A stretch of DNA of 64,000 nt. It comes from Chromera velia. Lineage: Eukaryota; Sar; Chromeraceae. The notes under the pieces were generated by a model that was not told the DNA's origin, did no database searches, and was given only the letters and a program-made list of their open reading frames with translations. Made by a program: the position numbers and the translations under genes. Shown piece after piece: positions 23,604-35,300 of the stretch. The stretch spans positions 29,740-93,739 of the forward strand of contig JAHBMJ010002750.1 in assembly GCA_018398765.1 (NCBI GenBank), read 5' to 3'. Each line of letters begins with the position of its first letter. Positions within the stretch are counted from its first letter, which is position 1.

Positions 23604-24261
23604 TACAGTCACTGTGAAATATAGTGTACTACAGTCAAAATCAAGTTGCAGTGCAATGTATTATACTATTAATAAACAAATTAATTAATATAATATTTAG
23701 GTTCTTCTAGGCAGTTACATACAGTTATAGATGACTAAAAGAGCGATTAACAATGTTTTTAACATAATTAACATGTAAAATCATTAAAAAATTATTTAAT
23801 AATCATTATTATCATAATATAAAGACCTCCCTGAACCTAACTACTACTTAAAAGTTCAGGCCGCATTTTAAAATTTGGATAAGCTTGAAAGTCCGCACCG
23901 CAGGCGCAGATCATTTATGGTGTCTTGAAAGCCAAAGCCATATATTTGGATGGTGTTTTGACTGTCTACGCCGCAGGCGTGGATGGTCTCTTAAAAAAAG
24001 ATGCCGCAGATAGAGATGATCTTGATTATATTTTTTTAAGTGGTACTTAGGTTTAGGGAGGTTAATATAAATACATAGATTTTCATGGAATTAAAGTCTT
24101 TAATATTGTGTTCCCCCCCCTGTATCCCACCCCTCCTCTCTCCCCTTCCTCTTTTCTTTCATGCTGGTGCCTTTTTGGAGACGTTGGAAAGACCCAGGCT
24201 CTCGAAGAGGTCAGACATCGCACAAGGGGTGCATGTTTTGGTCGTTGGGACCGGGAGGAAG
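23604..24261. other. AT-rich spacer with imperfect internal repeats
   Basis: Between 23890 and 24020 an imperfect unit around ccgcaggcg/gccgcagat recurs three times at roughly 55-65 base spacing. Flanks are strongly AT-rich. No gene seen. Confidence 0.5.
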
Positions 24262-24363
24262 CAATGTACCATATACAGTATAGAGTGTGCGCTGCGGTAT
24301 GCCAGGTGCAAGGTGACCCGGTACTGCAGTGTTGCATGTCAGAGGTCTGACTGGCCTCTGTAG
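24262..24363 (+). pseudogene. Fragment of a second MYND-type zinc finger
   Basis: In the frame open from 24085 to 24363 the last part reads CALRYARCKVTRYCSVACQR then SDWPL before a TAG. It has the C-x2-C ... YCS-x2-CQ-x3-W spacing of the second half of a MYND finger. The final H-x3-C half is cut off by the stop and the first Cys pair is degenerate. It is a fragment lying in mobile-element debris, 10 kb from the larger MYND gene. Confidence 0.4.
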
Positions 24364-24740
24364 TACAAAAGGGTCTGCAGATAGATGCGGGACCTCAACG
24401 TCCTCTCGGTCTCTCGGCGGGCTCTGGAGTTCGCTGCTTTGGGTGCCCTACCAGCGCCTGCCTCTCTAACTCAGATTGACTGACTGACTGACTGATGTCT
24501 CTGTGTATGAAGCTATGTGAACAATTTTAAAAGTATTCTTTTGTATAAATCATCATTTTTATGATTCATTATCACATTGATTTATAGTGTCATAGCTTTA
24601 AAATTCTAAATTTTTCTGATTAGGATCCTAGACATTAACTATGTTCTTTCAACTAGCTTCCTAGAAGACCTTTGTAAGTTGTACTAGATATAATATATTA
24701 CACTGGAATTCAAGTTGCTGTATAATACAGCTTAGCAACT

Positions 24741-25289
24741 ATGGCTACAGAGGACCTCCACAATATTTCTTTCAAATTGGTTGGCTCTCGGATTAAAACA
24801 TGGGAGGCAGCAGACGATAGACTGGCTGAGAAGTTGTATGAGAACCGGCCTTCCGTTGCATATAATTATTACCTTCTCCGTGTATCTCTTGCACACAGAA
24901 TGACGGTTCTCGCCAGGGGAGGACTCATGGCCGATGTAGTTCAGTTCTTTGCTGAAATGCTCCCCCTCGCAGTCTTCACATTGGCCAACATCGTGATCAA
25001 GAAGCTGGGTCTGGGAGTTAAGCTCTCAAGCCCGATGGCCTCGCAGAGCATGAGGAAGACAGAAACAGACATGGCCCCTATTTCCTCCGGCTTGTCGGGA
25101 GAGAAAGGTAGTCTCAGACAGAGCTGGCCGTATGGTGGCTCCATCCAGAGGGCTGGATGGAGTGCACACTCACCGACAGATCCCACATATCTCTGGTATG
25201 ATCTGCGCAGAGTCGAGCTTGGAATGAAAGCGGGCAGGGCCATTGAGGCACCTCACTGGACTTCCGATTGCACAAAAGACAATATGTAA
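24741..25289 (+). CDS. ORF of unknown function
   Basis: 182-codon frame starting MATEDLHNISFKLVGSRIKT with balanced amino-acid composition, a hydrophobic helix near residues 60-90 (VVQFFAEMLPLAVFTLANIV) and a Ser/Lys-rich second half. No recognised domain. The GC-richer composition stands out from its AT-rich flanks. It may be a gene fragment or element-borne; a second short ORF (25366-25638) downstream has no support. Confidence 0.3.
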   Translation: MATEDLHNISFKLVGSRIKTWEAADDRLAEKLYENRPSVAYNYYLLRVSLAHRMTVLARGGLMADVVQFFAEMLPLAVFTLANIVIKKLGLGVKLSSPMASQSMRKTETDMAPISSGLSGEKGSLRQSWPYGGSIQRAGWSAHSPTDPTYLWYDLRRVELGMKAGRAIEAPHWTSDCTKDNM

Positions 25290-25639
25290 GTGAAATACCA
25301 CTGACAGGTGTGTAAGGACTTGGGTTTGGAACACAAGTCGGACGGTTTTTTATGCCGCCAAGCATATGCACACAACACAGAGCCATGCAGGCCGCCTCAG
25401 CCTCGAAGGGAAACCTTCAGCCCTCGGTAGGGCTGTCAGCCCTCCTCCCAGCACTTCAAGCCCTCATCCAGAAAGAGCCCTCGAAGGAGTAGAAAGATAC
25501 GAATCTGATTTGTTTGTTATGTATCACGTCTGGACTTGGAGTTGCGCCAGACTGGAAAGCAGCCCTAATTTTTGGTTACTTTGGTATGGTGACTGGAGTG
25601 AACAGAGTGAATCGAAGGAACAAGAAGTCAATTATTAAT

Positions 25640-26456
25640 AATTCAAAAGGATTCTGAGGAGAACTGTCCCTGATGATTGTGTCTACCTGGATGAGGATCA
25701 GATATCATTTGAGCTGACTTCCCACAGACAGATTTTTGAATGCAGTCCTTCAGTCTCAGACGGTCATCCTCAGGTAATGACAGGCACTCTCAGTTCAAGC
25801 AAAAAAATATAGACGAAAAGAGATCAAAGCTTTAAGTTAAGAAAGATCCATGAGGAACATAAGTTGACAGTTTACGAGGCAGTGCATTGAGACTGAAAAC
25901 CTCGAAAAAAACCGTAGTAAAAGAACAACTGCCCTCAATCACACACAAAAAATCAATAACTTAAAGTTACTATTGTATCTAATACTACACATAAATAGAG
26001 TCAGTCTTCAAATAAAATGGAAAACGGCTGATGATCAAACATCATTAAAAAAATGTAGTATTATGTTTTTTCTTTTGTGAGTTTTTGTTATTCATACTAA
26101 CAGAAGCGATTTCTAACTAATCAAAATTGGTGCTTACAAAAAAGCTTACAAAAGAGTTAAAGCATATCGTGAAACAAACTCTTTTTCAACGTTCTACGCA
26201 TCTGCTAAATAAAATACTAAGAGGTTAGGAATCCTCTCAGTAATATAATGATAAAGAAAAAAATTAATATTGCTTCATACATAGGTATGAAGCATAATCA
26301 TATATACATATGAACCCAGAAAATCAATCAGCCTCACAAAGTTAGCACAACTGACGTTCACTGATAAAATTATATAGATTTCAGTCAAACAAGAAATTAA
26401 AGTTCTAACTGTTATCTGATGATACCAAGCATCATCCAAGACACATTAGTTCTTAT
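25640..26456. other. AT-rich non-coding region
   Basis: No gene seen. Downstream of the RT/RNase H relic (which reads leftwards), this should contain the element's distal part, but nothing recognisable remains. Confidence 0.5.
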
Positions 26457-28787
26457 AGGAGGAGGCGATGGAGCTTCAAAAGTAACATCGTTCCATAGAG
26501 TTTTCAATTCTTCCCACTTGCCCTCCCAGCCTTCCTGGTCTGGTAAAAAGCAGACGTCGGACGACTTAATCAAAGCTTAGCTATCTGAAGATAAAGCAAC
26601 GACTTCTTTGTACCAAAAAGTATTTAGTTTATGTGGTACTAAAAAGAACGCTCGGCTGGATCCTGCCAGCGGCTGTTTCAGCGCTCGCAAGACCCCTAAC
26701 AATGATTCAAGAGAGGGAAGCCACAAGGAAAAGTCATCACCATGCATGACTTGTTCTCTCCCCCGGATGAGTGTGAATTCTTACGGCAGAACAGGATAGA
26801 AGGGCTTGATTGAACCCCTTATAATATTTATGTAAAACACACCAGGAATGAGGGGTTAATCAGTGTCGACGGTAAACGGGAGTCCAAAAATGGAAGAAGG
26901 CATCAGACAGTTTGTTGGCAGCCCTAGGAATATGCCAGGCAGCTACGTTCCACCCTGGCTCACGCTCTACATCAAACACTGTCAGTTGTTTTCTCAAAGT
27001 GCAATGATGGTTAACCGCCCCCCATCCCTTGTTAATAAGGGCCACGGTCGTTTCATTATCAGAACGCACCTGATTCTCGTTGTGATAAAGGTTTGCACCT
27101 TACTCTAAGCTATAGATGGCGTCCACGGCGGTGTGCAGCTCTCAAGTATTTGAAGACTCAAAGGCAAGGGAGTCAGGAAAGGCATAGACTTTCCCCTGCA
27201 GCCCCCTCCCAGAGGCACGGACAATTCCCCCGCCACTCCCCGAGGCATCTATAGCCACATCCACGCCTGGCCCATCTAAGAAAGCAGCAAAAAAGGATGG
27301 ACATGCATCCTACCATACGGCCAGACCCCCATCCGCGGCTTGTCTCTGTCTATGAGAACCAAAGACGTACAAGCATAGTCAGGGTTGGATAAAGGTTGGC
27401 ACCACCAAATCAACCCATCCCACATGGCACACGTAAGAGCAGCAGGGGCACCACAAGCCTGCCGCCACTTTAAAGAAACCCTTTTCAAGGCAGCTAAACA
27501 ATACCAAAGCGGTCGCAAGTGGATGCCCCCTTCCTGTAAGATGGGAAGCAGAAAAGAGAGCTTCCCAACCAATGAGGCAATTTCTTGCCATGTCGGGCGT
27601 CCCTCCAATACCCCATCTAACAAAACAAGCCAAGACTTGGCCTTCTTTTGGGGTATGTATAACTGTAGCCTCATGGTGTCGATGCTGATGCCAATAAAGT
27701 TGAGGCGCTGCTCCGGGCTTTCCCGCTTTTTTGGATGCACTAGCCAGTGGAGGCCTTCCATAGCTGCAACAAAAACCTCCATCTTCTTCTCAGATACTTT
27801 CCTATATAAAACCGCAGCCATGGTGTCGTCCAGGTAAGGCTTAGATGCTCTACCAAAGGAAGAAGGAAGTGCACGCATCGAAAGTACAGCCATAGCTTGA
27901 AAAAAATAGGGACTAACCGCACTCCCAAAGGGTAACGCACGGCAGACATAGAACTCTCCAGAGTACGAATGCTGGAATCCAAACAATGGGATGTGAGCGC
28001 TAACTTACTAGTCTATGGGTAGATGGAAGAAACCGTCTTGGTAGTCGACCTTCCAAAGCTAACCATTCCTTAGCACAGCCGCCAACAGCTCATGGATCTT
28101 CGAGAGTGTGAATGATGGTACCCGGCAGGCAGAATTGAGACTAGAAGCAGTGATATCGAAGATGATCCTAAGCTTCGCTCCCTTTACAACCAGACCCAGT
28201 GGAGTTAACAACCAGGGCTTATACTCAACCTTTTGTATGTATCCGAGAGACTCCAAGCAATAAAGTTCCCCTTCCACCTCCACTCGATATGTAGACTCTG
28301 AGTCACAGATAGAAGAGTAATTCCCCAGGTCAATTTTGGGGGGCCAATAGTTCAGAGGGAACTGGAACCCTTCAGTTAGAGCTTGTGCAATATGCGAAGG
28401 GAAACCGGCATCTCGAGCTCTTTCTCCGGACAAATAACGAGCGGAGGGACGCGGCCTGGCATCGGGACAAGAAGACGGAACCCCGGGAACATAAAGGGGC
28501 AGAGGCCAGTCTGGAGGGCCATGCACCTTGGAAACGCGAAGAGACATATTCGACTCTGAATCGTCACTATGAGACAAAACGAAGTCAGGCAAATGCTCCA
28601 AAGAATGTGATGAAGATTCAAACTTGCCAAAACGACACTGCATCGCTCTACTCTGTCTTGAGTCCCAGAGAATCCTACAGTATTGAAACACATAGGTGCA
28701 TCCGGTAGTGATTGGTAGTATGAGCTGTAATGACAACCAACAGACCAACGCATTCCTTTCGAACAGGTTAACTACAAACGTATGCAT
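26457..28787 (-). pseudogene. Reverse transcriptase/RNase H of a DIRS-like (tyrosine recombinase) retroelement, decayed
   Basis: Reading leftwards from 28787 the frame shows RT motifs in order: LLTPLGLVVKGAKLRIIFDI, then LWKVDYQDGFFHLPI with the first catalytic Asp, FYVCRALPFGSAVSPYFFQA, and the YLDD box. A typical RNase H follows (AIDASGSGGG, RSDNETTVALINKG, RAANKLSDAFFHFW, about 27260-26860). A C-terminal tail includes SRAFFLVPHKLNTFWY (about 26650), like the post-RNase H region of DIRS-type polyproteins. Stops lie at 28059-28061 and a tandem pair near 28008-28013, with a frameshift near 27290 and further stops in the tail. The RNase H style and absence of a retroviral-type integrase point to the DIRS group. 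In that group extrachromosomal circular DNA is made by RT and inserted by a tyrosine recombinase. This copy is inactive. Confidence 0.75.
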
Positions 28788-28817
28788 GAACTTTCAAGGT
28801 CAGAAAGTTTGACATAC

Positions 28818-29705
28818 ATGCGCGAGGCTTAATCGCCTCGGGAGGCAGCTCAACTCTACTGAAATTAGCCGAGAGGCCCTGAGATCGTACGCACTCGCAT
28901 AACGCATTTTTTCCTTTTTGTGGGGGGGGGTCGCTTCTATCTCCGTCCGTCACGGTGTCGCCCGAATTCCAAAATATGCCCCTCAAGCAACTCACACGGA
29001 GCCGTGATTGCATATACAATTACTTTGCACATGCGTGCCCCTCAAGTAACTCGCACGGAGTTGCAAGTGTATGCTTGTACGGTCCTGAAAAGCATACTTC
29101 ATGCACGTTGCCGTGGCCCCCGCCCCATGCAGCTATACAAGACATGCCTAAGCCCCCGATAGTGTGCATCAATCAAATTTGCGGACCCCCTAAAGGGCCC
29201 CCCAAGGCACTCACCCAACTGGTTAGGTGTATCTCATTATATATAGCTTCTAAGCTAAAGGCTGTGGCCCTATGGCCCCAATTATATAAACAACATACAC
29301 CCAACCAGTTGGGTGAGTGCCTCAGGGGGCCTTTTAGGGGGTCCGCTTGATGCACACCATCGAGGGCTTAGGCATGTTTTGTGTAGGTGCATGTATGCAT
29401 GGGGTGGGAGCCATGGCAACGCGCACAAAGTATACTTTTCGGGACCGTGCGAGCATGCACTTGCAACTCTGTACGAGTTATTTGAGGGGTACGCATGTGC
29501 GAAATAATTACATGTACGATCGCGGCTCCGTATGAGTTGCTTGAGGAGCATATTTTAGAATTCGGGTAACACTGTGACAGACAGAGATAGAAGCGACCCC
29601 CCCCCACAAAATGAAAAAATGTGTTATGCGAGTGCGTGCGATATCAGGGCCTCTTAGCTAATCTCAGCAGAGCTGAGCTGCCCCTCAAGGCAACCTGCAT
29701 GCAAC
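28818..29705. repeat. Long imperfect palindrome between RT/RNase H and the tyrosine recombinase
   Basis: Left arm about 28818-29238 is the reverse complement of right arm about 29280-29705, with a spacer of about 40 bases. Matching landmarks are caaggcactcacccaactgg against ccagttgggtgagtgcctca at the centre, the G-run followed by tcgcttctatct against its complement near 28930 and 29590, and gcactcgcataac against gttatgcgagtgc at the outer part. Within each arm a unit of about 60 bases containing gcccctcaag(c/t)aactc(a/g)cacggag is present twice. The DNA could form a huge hairpin. Open frames inside the arms mirror one another and are not genes. Confidence 0.85.
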
Positions 29706-30026
29706 ATGTAGTACGGTTGCATACCAACTGCGGCAACACTGCAAACGCTGCATACAGTTGTCTGACCTTGCTTCCGGAATTAGTATATATAAGCCCGCTA
29801 CAATGGCTAAAAAAGATGACAGAGAGTACATCTAAAAGGCTAACAAAATAACTTACTGCCGTTGTACAACAGATATAAAGATACTGCACATCTAAGAATA
29901 CGCAGGCAGGCCCGCTATATGGGAGGTGTTCTGAGGGCATACACTACAGTGTTTGCAAGATGTCTAAGTTACGTGAGATTACATCCAATTCTTTCAGTGT
30001 ATGATGAAGAATTCTCCTTATCTCCA
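29706..30026. other. Spacer between palindrome and recombinase relic
   Basis: No recognisable coding sequence. It probably belongs to the same element as the recombinase. Confidence 0.4.
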
Positions 30027-31078
30027 GCAACCTAGCCCAAACGAGGGGCTTCCACGCCCTCTTACAAGAGGCAGCTAGGCTTCAAAAAGTTGAGGAAACA
30101 GCCTTCAAGTTTGCACTATCTACTGTCATCTCATATGAATCAGCAATCAGATACATCCGTGCATTAGAAGCGTCTCCTCAGGAGCTCCTTCCATGCAACT
30201 CCACAGACAAAGTGAAAGCGGTCTTTGTAAGCATCCAAGGCAGACCAGTAACTGTTTCGTTTCTTCACACTCTATGGGCCGCACTGTAATGGCAGCACAG
30301 AATCAACAACTGTCAGCCTCCTCCACTCAATGACCTATCATTGAAACACTTTTGGATGGGCCTTCAGAAGACATGATTGAACCATCAGGTCGCCTCTTCG
30401 GTGCAAGCAATCACGCCGGATGAAGTGTAAGAGATCTTCAGCAAATAGATCCCCAGCACATCGACGGCAGCGGATCACCAATCGCCCCTAACTCTCAGAG
30501 ACCAGGCCATTGCCGTCCTGTATTACTATGGGTGCCAGCGTTTTGCTAACTTTAGGCATATCGAAAGGTGTCAGATCATACTAGCCTTTGATAGGGTCAG
30601 CGGCAACTAGCTCGATTGGGATATGAAAGTTCTCAGGCAAAAAGGCGACCAATATGGCAGAGGACAGTGGCTACACCTCCCTAGAAGAAACCGAATTGTT
30701 GCCATCGGCGACATCATTTACAGGTTCCTCAGATTTGGACCACCAGATGATAGAGGTCTGCTTTTTACAACGTGGAATGCCAGAACAGGCCATTGGGTAG
30801 CACCCAATCAAAGACCTTTATCGGATAACGCGTTCCAAAGAACATGGAAAACACGGGTGCAAGAAGTGTTCCTCCACACAGATGGGAAGACCGTCTACTG
30901 TTTGAGAAAAGGGGGGGCCTCCTGGCTTTATGAGCTTACAGAAGTCTCAGACCTCATCACAGACATCCTGGGACACCATACTCTGGTAGATGAGAAAAAA
31001 GGCAAGGGAACTCACAGCAATGCAGCCTGCATTACCGTCCGACCACAAAGAATCAAGGACCTGATTACTCAATTCTAG
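30027..31078 (+). pseudogene. Tyrosine recombinase of a DIRS-like retroelement, decayed
   Basis: One frame encodes the full recombinase layout. A core-binding domain comes first (ISYESAIRYIRALEASPQEL; LNDLSLKHFWMGLQKT), then the catalytic domain with the first Arg box near LRDQAIAVLYYYGCQRFANF, the second Arg in TVYCLRKGGASWLYELTEVS, and the distal His region ILGHHTLVDEKKG. The expected nucleophilic Tyr after the last box was not found; the sequence there reads SNAACITV. At least five nonsense codons interrupt the frame before the open segment 30623-31078 (for example TGA in LQKT-stop-LNHQ, TAG at about 30608). Several fall where Trp is plausible, which fits G-to-A changes. The family joins circular element DNA to the chromosome by strand exchange. 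It points away from the RT/RNase H, across the palindrome. Confidence 0.7.
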
Positions 31079-31280
31079 AGGTATGTGCATGCGTACTGAT
31101 CTGCGGCTGTCCAACAGGGAAGCTCTAAGCACTTATCTAAAGACCATCATGGCTTCCTAGATGGCTTCATTATACAGTATTTTATGAATTCCTTAGCTCC
31201 ATGCCGCCATAGCCTACCATACTAGCTTTATGACACTCTATCATTATGGGGGCCCACTTTCAGCCTTGAAGCCGGAGCTA

Positions 31281-31996
31281 GAGCCGGAGGTTCCTAGGGC
31301 AGCGTATGCTAATAGCCTAAAGCAGCAAGACTGATAGGTCAAGTAGCTATTAAAGCATTATTAGCAGCGTCGCCCCTGCGACTTGTTAGGGTGAAACCCT
31401 AAGTAAGGTGTATATAGGCACCTCTCTAACTAGGCCTACCTAATATATAGTAGCCGATCGGGGCCGCGGGAGCTTAAATGAATAGACGATGCTGAGCCTG
31501 CGAGGCCAGCCTACGTTTAGGTGTACAGGCCATATACGGAGGCTTCATAACTAATGAGCGCCCGAGAAACCGCTCGATCCTACGTATAATAGAACTGAAA
31601 GACGTAAAGTCGACTCAGTTCCGTTTCAAACCGACGAATTCACCCACCCACCCACCGCTATTTGGTGAATCATAATTTTGTGCTTCAAGCATTAAACTGC
31701 TCAGCTGGTGAACCTGGCTAAGGGACGAACCAGTCTGTTCTGTACCAGTTTAAAATAAATTGTGGGGGCTGAGATAGCGAATGGGAACCTCTATCGGTTG
31801 GGGGAGCCGGAGGTTCCTAGGACGGCGCATACTAATAGCCTAAAGCAGCAAGACCGATAGGTCAAGTAGCTATTAAAGCGTTATTAGCAGCGTCACCCCT
31901 GCGACTTGTTAGGGTGAAGCCCTAAGCAAGGCGCATATAGGCACTTCTCTAACTGGGCCCACCTAATATATAGTGGCCGATCGGGGCCGCGGGAGC
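31281..31996. mobile_element. Small element with 193-bp direct terminal repeats (TRIM-like or solo-repeat pair)
   Basis: Repeat X occurs at 31281-31473 and 31804-31996 in the same orientation (gagccggaggttcctagg ... gatcggggccgcgggagc), separated by 330 bases that begin with repeat Y. The size and layout resemble terminal-repeat retrotransposons in miniature. However, no primer-binding site, TG..CA ends or target-site duplication could be confirmed. Alternatively X and Y may be the split direct repeats of the nearby DIRS-like element. X contains the short palindrome ttagggtgaaaccctaa. Confidence 0.6.
31478..31641 (+). repeat. Dispersed repeat Y, copy 2
   Basis: Second copy of the repeat at 22141-22309, about 164 bases, differing by scattered substitutions (mostly transitions) and a 5-base indel. 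It begins 5 bases after the first 193-bp direct repeat X. Confidence 0.85.
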
Positions 31997-32327
31997 CCAA
32001 ATGGGGCGGCGGGCCGCGGGGCCCCCATGGATGCATGCAAGGTGCATGGCAAAACTTGCGATGCACGCGGCCCACAATTCATGTGTTGTTCTGACCGATT
32101 CAGCCTTCAACACGAATTGCCTGAAACTGCAAGGTGCAGACACTCCGCACAACTCCGGCCCCTTTCCACACTCTGTAGCTGTATATGTCTACTCAATGTT
32201 GAGGTGAGGCCATTTGTGCAATTCTGATTCAGAAAGCTTCTGTCCGAATCTTGAGCTCGGTGACCGAACAACACTCGGGCAGAAACACACAAAGAGCGTT
32301 CGTATACATATTCGATTTCGTAAGAAA

Positions 32328-35300
32328 ATGCCTCTTCTCGCGAACCCCCTTGAGCCTCACGGGGGAGGTTGCAATACCGATTTCCTCCTCAATGTTGGAC
32401 TTTTCCCAGGTGCGTGAAATTAAGCAGCGAGGGAGGATCCAGTTCCCGTGTGTTGCATTCCTGAGTGCCTGACCTTTATTTATGTATAGACGCGTGTCGA
32501 GTGTCTCGTATCGTGTTCCATACGTACATGTACATGCATACATTTGCAGGCACCTATTCCACCTACCAATTGGCTGACCTTGAGGACCTCATTCTCATTG
32601 AAAATCCACGGAACAAGGACCAAAAATTTCAAAGAAAGGGAGGAGCGGCTTTTCCCTCCATCCCCGCCGTTGTTTTCAAAGCGCCCGAAGGGGGTGCGAG
32701 TCGTCTCGCAATTTTCAGTCACGGCAGGGGAAGCGATTTAGGAATGCTGCAACTGCGGCTGAAGAACATCGCACAGTTTTGCAAACTTCATATCATTGCA
32801 TATGATTTTCCCGGTCAGTTGTGGTCTTCTCCTCTCATCGATGAGTAATTCTTATTTCGCGATTTACTTCTGCTCGTCCAGTGCTCTTTACTTCTTCTTC
32901 GGGTCCTTTGACTGCAAGGAGGTGTTCATTCAAGGAAGCAAGCTTCGCCCATTATGCTTTGACAGGAAAGCTCGGACTTTTGCTTGTCATGCCCGTCTAT
33001 GCCGCAACGTGTCCTCCTAAACCAGCCAAGCAGGAAGAGAATGTCATTCGATTCACAACAGGCAGTTCTCTCCCAGCTTTGTGTGTGTGTCTGCATGTGT
33101 CTGAGTCTATATCCAACCTGCTGGAGAGCCATGTTCACCATCCTTCCATCTGTCCATTGTGCAGGATACGGAAAGTTTGAGGGTGTGGCTGACGAAGAGT
33201 ACGTTGACTCGATCATCCTCTCTGTGTTTCGATTCGCTGTGGAGAAACTGAAATTTGATTCCAAGGTCAGGCAGATTCTTTTGAGGCACCAGAGAGGCCA
33301 TTCCTATCCCAAAGACTAAATTCCGTGAATCAGAATTCTGGTTGAATTGGCCCGCATCTTCTTGCTGCCTTATCTTCTTTCGTTTCTGCATTCTGGACTT
33401 CTGCGCATCCTACCCAGTTGCCTTCCGGATGTTCGTCCTCGTTGCCTCCCTGAATCTGCGGTTCCTCTTTTCTCCACTCAGCAATCTTTTTAGCTTCTTC
33501 TTCTTCTTCTTCTTCTTCTTCTTCGCGGTTCTTTGCCGGGAATTTGTGCGTGCAGCAAATTTTGCTCTGGGGGTTTTCAATGGGGACGGGCCCTACTGCG
33601 CGTCTGGCCTCTCGCCTGTACTCGGAGGGAACTGAACTGGGGGGACTGGTGATGCATGGAGCCTTTCCGTCAGTCTGCCTGCCTGTCTGCTTTGTTTCCC
33701 TTATGGCTGTCTCCTGCATTGTTCCCCTCCGTCTGTCGTTCTGTCGGTCTGCCTGTCGGCGTGTTTCGCTCTTCATCAGTATTTTGGTGCGTCTGTCTGC
33801 TTTCGTCGGTTGCCCTCTTTTCTTTCTCTGCCCAGTCCAAATAGTCGAAATTGACTGGGCATGATTGACTAAGAACTTCACTTTACTGACAGGTAAACGC
33901 AATGTGTCTCTCAAGACTTGCGGAAGGAACACTGCCGGATGCCCCGATGTTCCCTCCGGCCTGTGAATCTTGATTGATTGTGTGCCTGCATGATTCTATG
34001 TGCAGATCTGTGCGAGAGGCGGGGGCCCTGACTGCCAACGTGCCCCGTGCTCTGATGCGACTTCTGGTCGGTTTGCTCTTTTGGGGGGGGCAGGGAAAGA
34101 GAAGGCCTGGGTGGAAGCGAGGAAACCCGTGTGAGAAAGAAAAGCGAGTTCAGGCGAGTAGGGGGTGGTGCCAGAACATGGAAAGATCTTCGACATCAAG
34201 GCACTGCTAGAGAGAGAGAACTGGAGAATGTGCCTGTGCCCTCGACGTCTTTGATCAGTACTCTTCTGTCCGTCAATGAGAGACGTCTGTTGATCATTCG
34301 AAGCAAGGGGGTCCGAACGAAAGCGAGAATCATCTCACGACAAGCACTTTCTATTTAACAGCACAGTATTTTTCTCTCCCTGCCTTTTTCCTGAATATTG
34401 GCCGGTATCCTATCCAGGTTCATGAAGACAGATATGACACCCGGAAAGCCCTTCAAAAGTTCGCAGGTCCACTTCTGCTGCTCCATGGTCAGCACAAGAC
34501 ATTTTCTTTTTCTTCGTCTTGTTCTTTTTCTTCTTCTTCATGGAAACAAAAAAACGAAGTTGAGCACTCTCCGAGGTCGCGCATTGCTGGGGACTTGCCT
34601 CCTGGCCAAAGGAGCACATACAGACCCGAACACAGGCAGGCCCCCCAATCTGACGTTCGTTTAGTGGGTGCCCCTTCGATGTGTCGTTCTCCCATCTGTA
34701 ACCAACTCGTATGTTTTCTGGAGTCTTTCTGCTGCGGTGATTTACCTTCCTGTTGTATCTACATGAATCCCGTTTTCTGCCTTGTCTCTCTCTGTCTCCA
34801 TTCTCCTCTTCTGCTTTGGTGTGTCGACAGGCACGGAGGATGAACTGTTCCCGATTTCAACTGCACATGAGCTTCTGAAAGGTGCCGAGGAGGCAAGAGA
34901 GGACGGAGGGGTCGAGAGCAGCCGGCTGGTGCGGGTCCGTCAGTCAGTCAGTCAGTCCGGTCGAGGTCTCCTTCCCTTTCCTTTCATCGATTTGTCCACT
35001 GTTTGGTCTCGACGACTTACTTCATCTGTGAAAGGAAGGCTCCTCCTTCTACGGTCTGCAAGTGTCAAATGGCCAGCCGAGCAGAGACAAGAAACAAACG
35101 ATATTCCCCACACACCCACACACGGACATACACACAGACCACACAGACACACACTCAGATACACACCCACCCAATCACCCCCCCCCCCACACACAAACAC
35201 ACATGCACACATACACATGAAGTCAGAGGATCGAGGAAATTCGGAGGTGAATGAGACAAATCGGTCAGATTGCCTGCCTGTGTGCCTGCCTGCCTACCAA

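Noticed and set aside
28955-29551. Two protein-like ORFs on opposite strands (131 and 89 codons)
   Set aside because: They are mirror images created by the two arms of the palindrome, with no recognisable domain.
31385-31405. TTAGGG and CCCTAA motifs inside repeat X as a telomeric remnant
   Set aside because: A single short palindrome (ttagggtgaaaccctaa), not a tandem telomere repeat.
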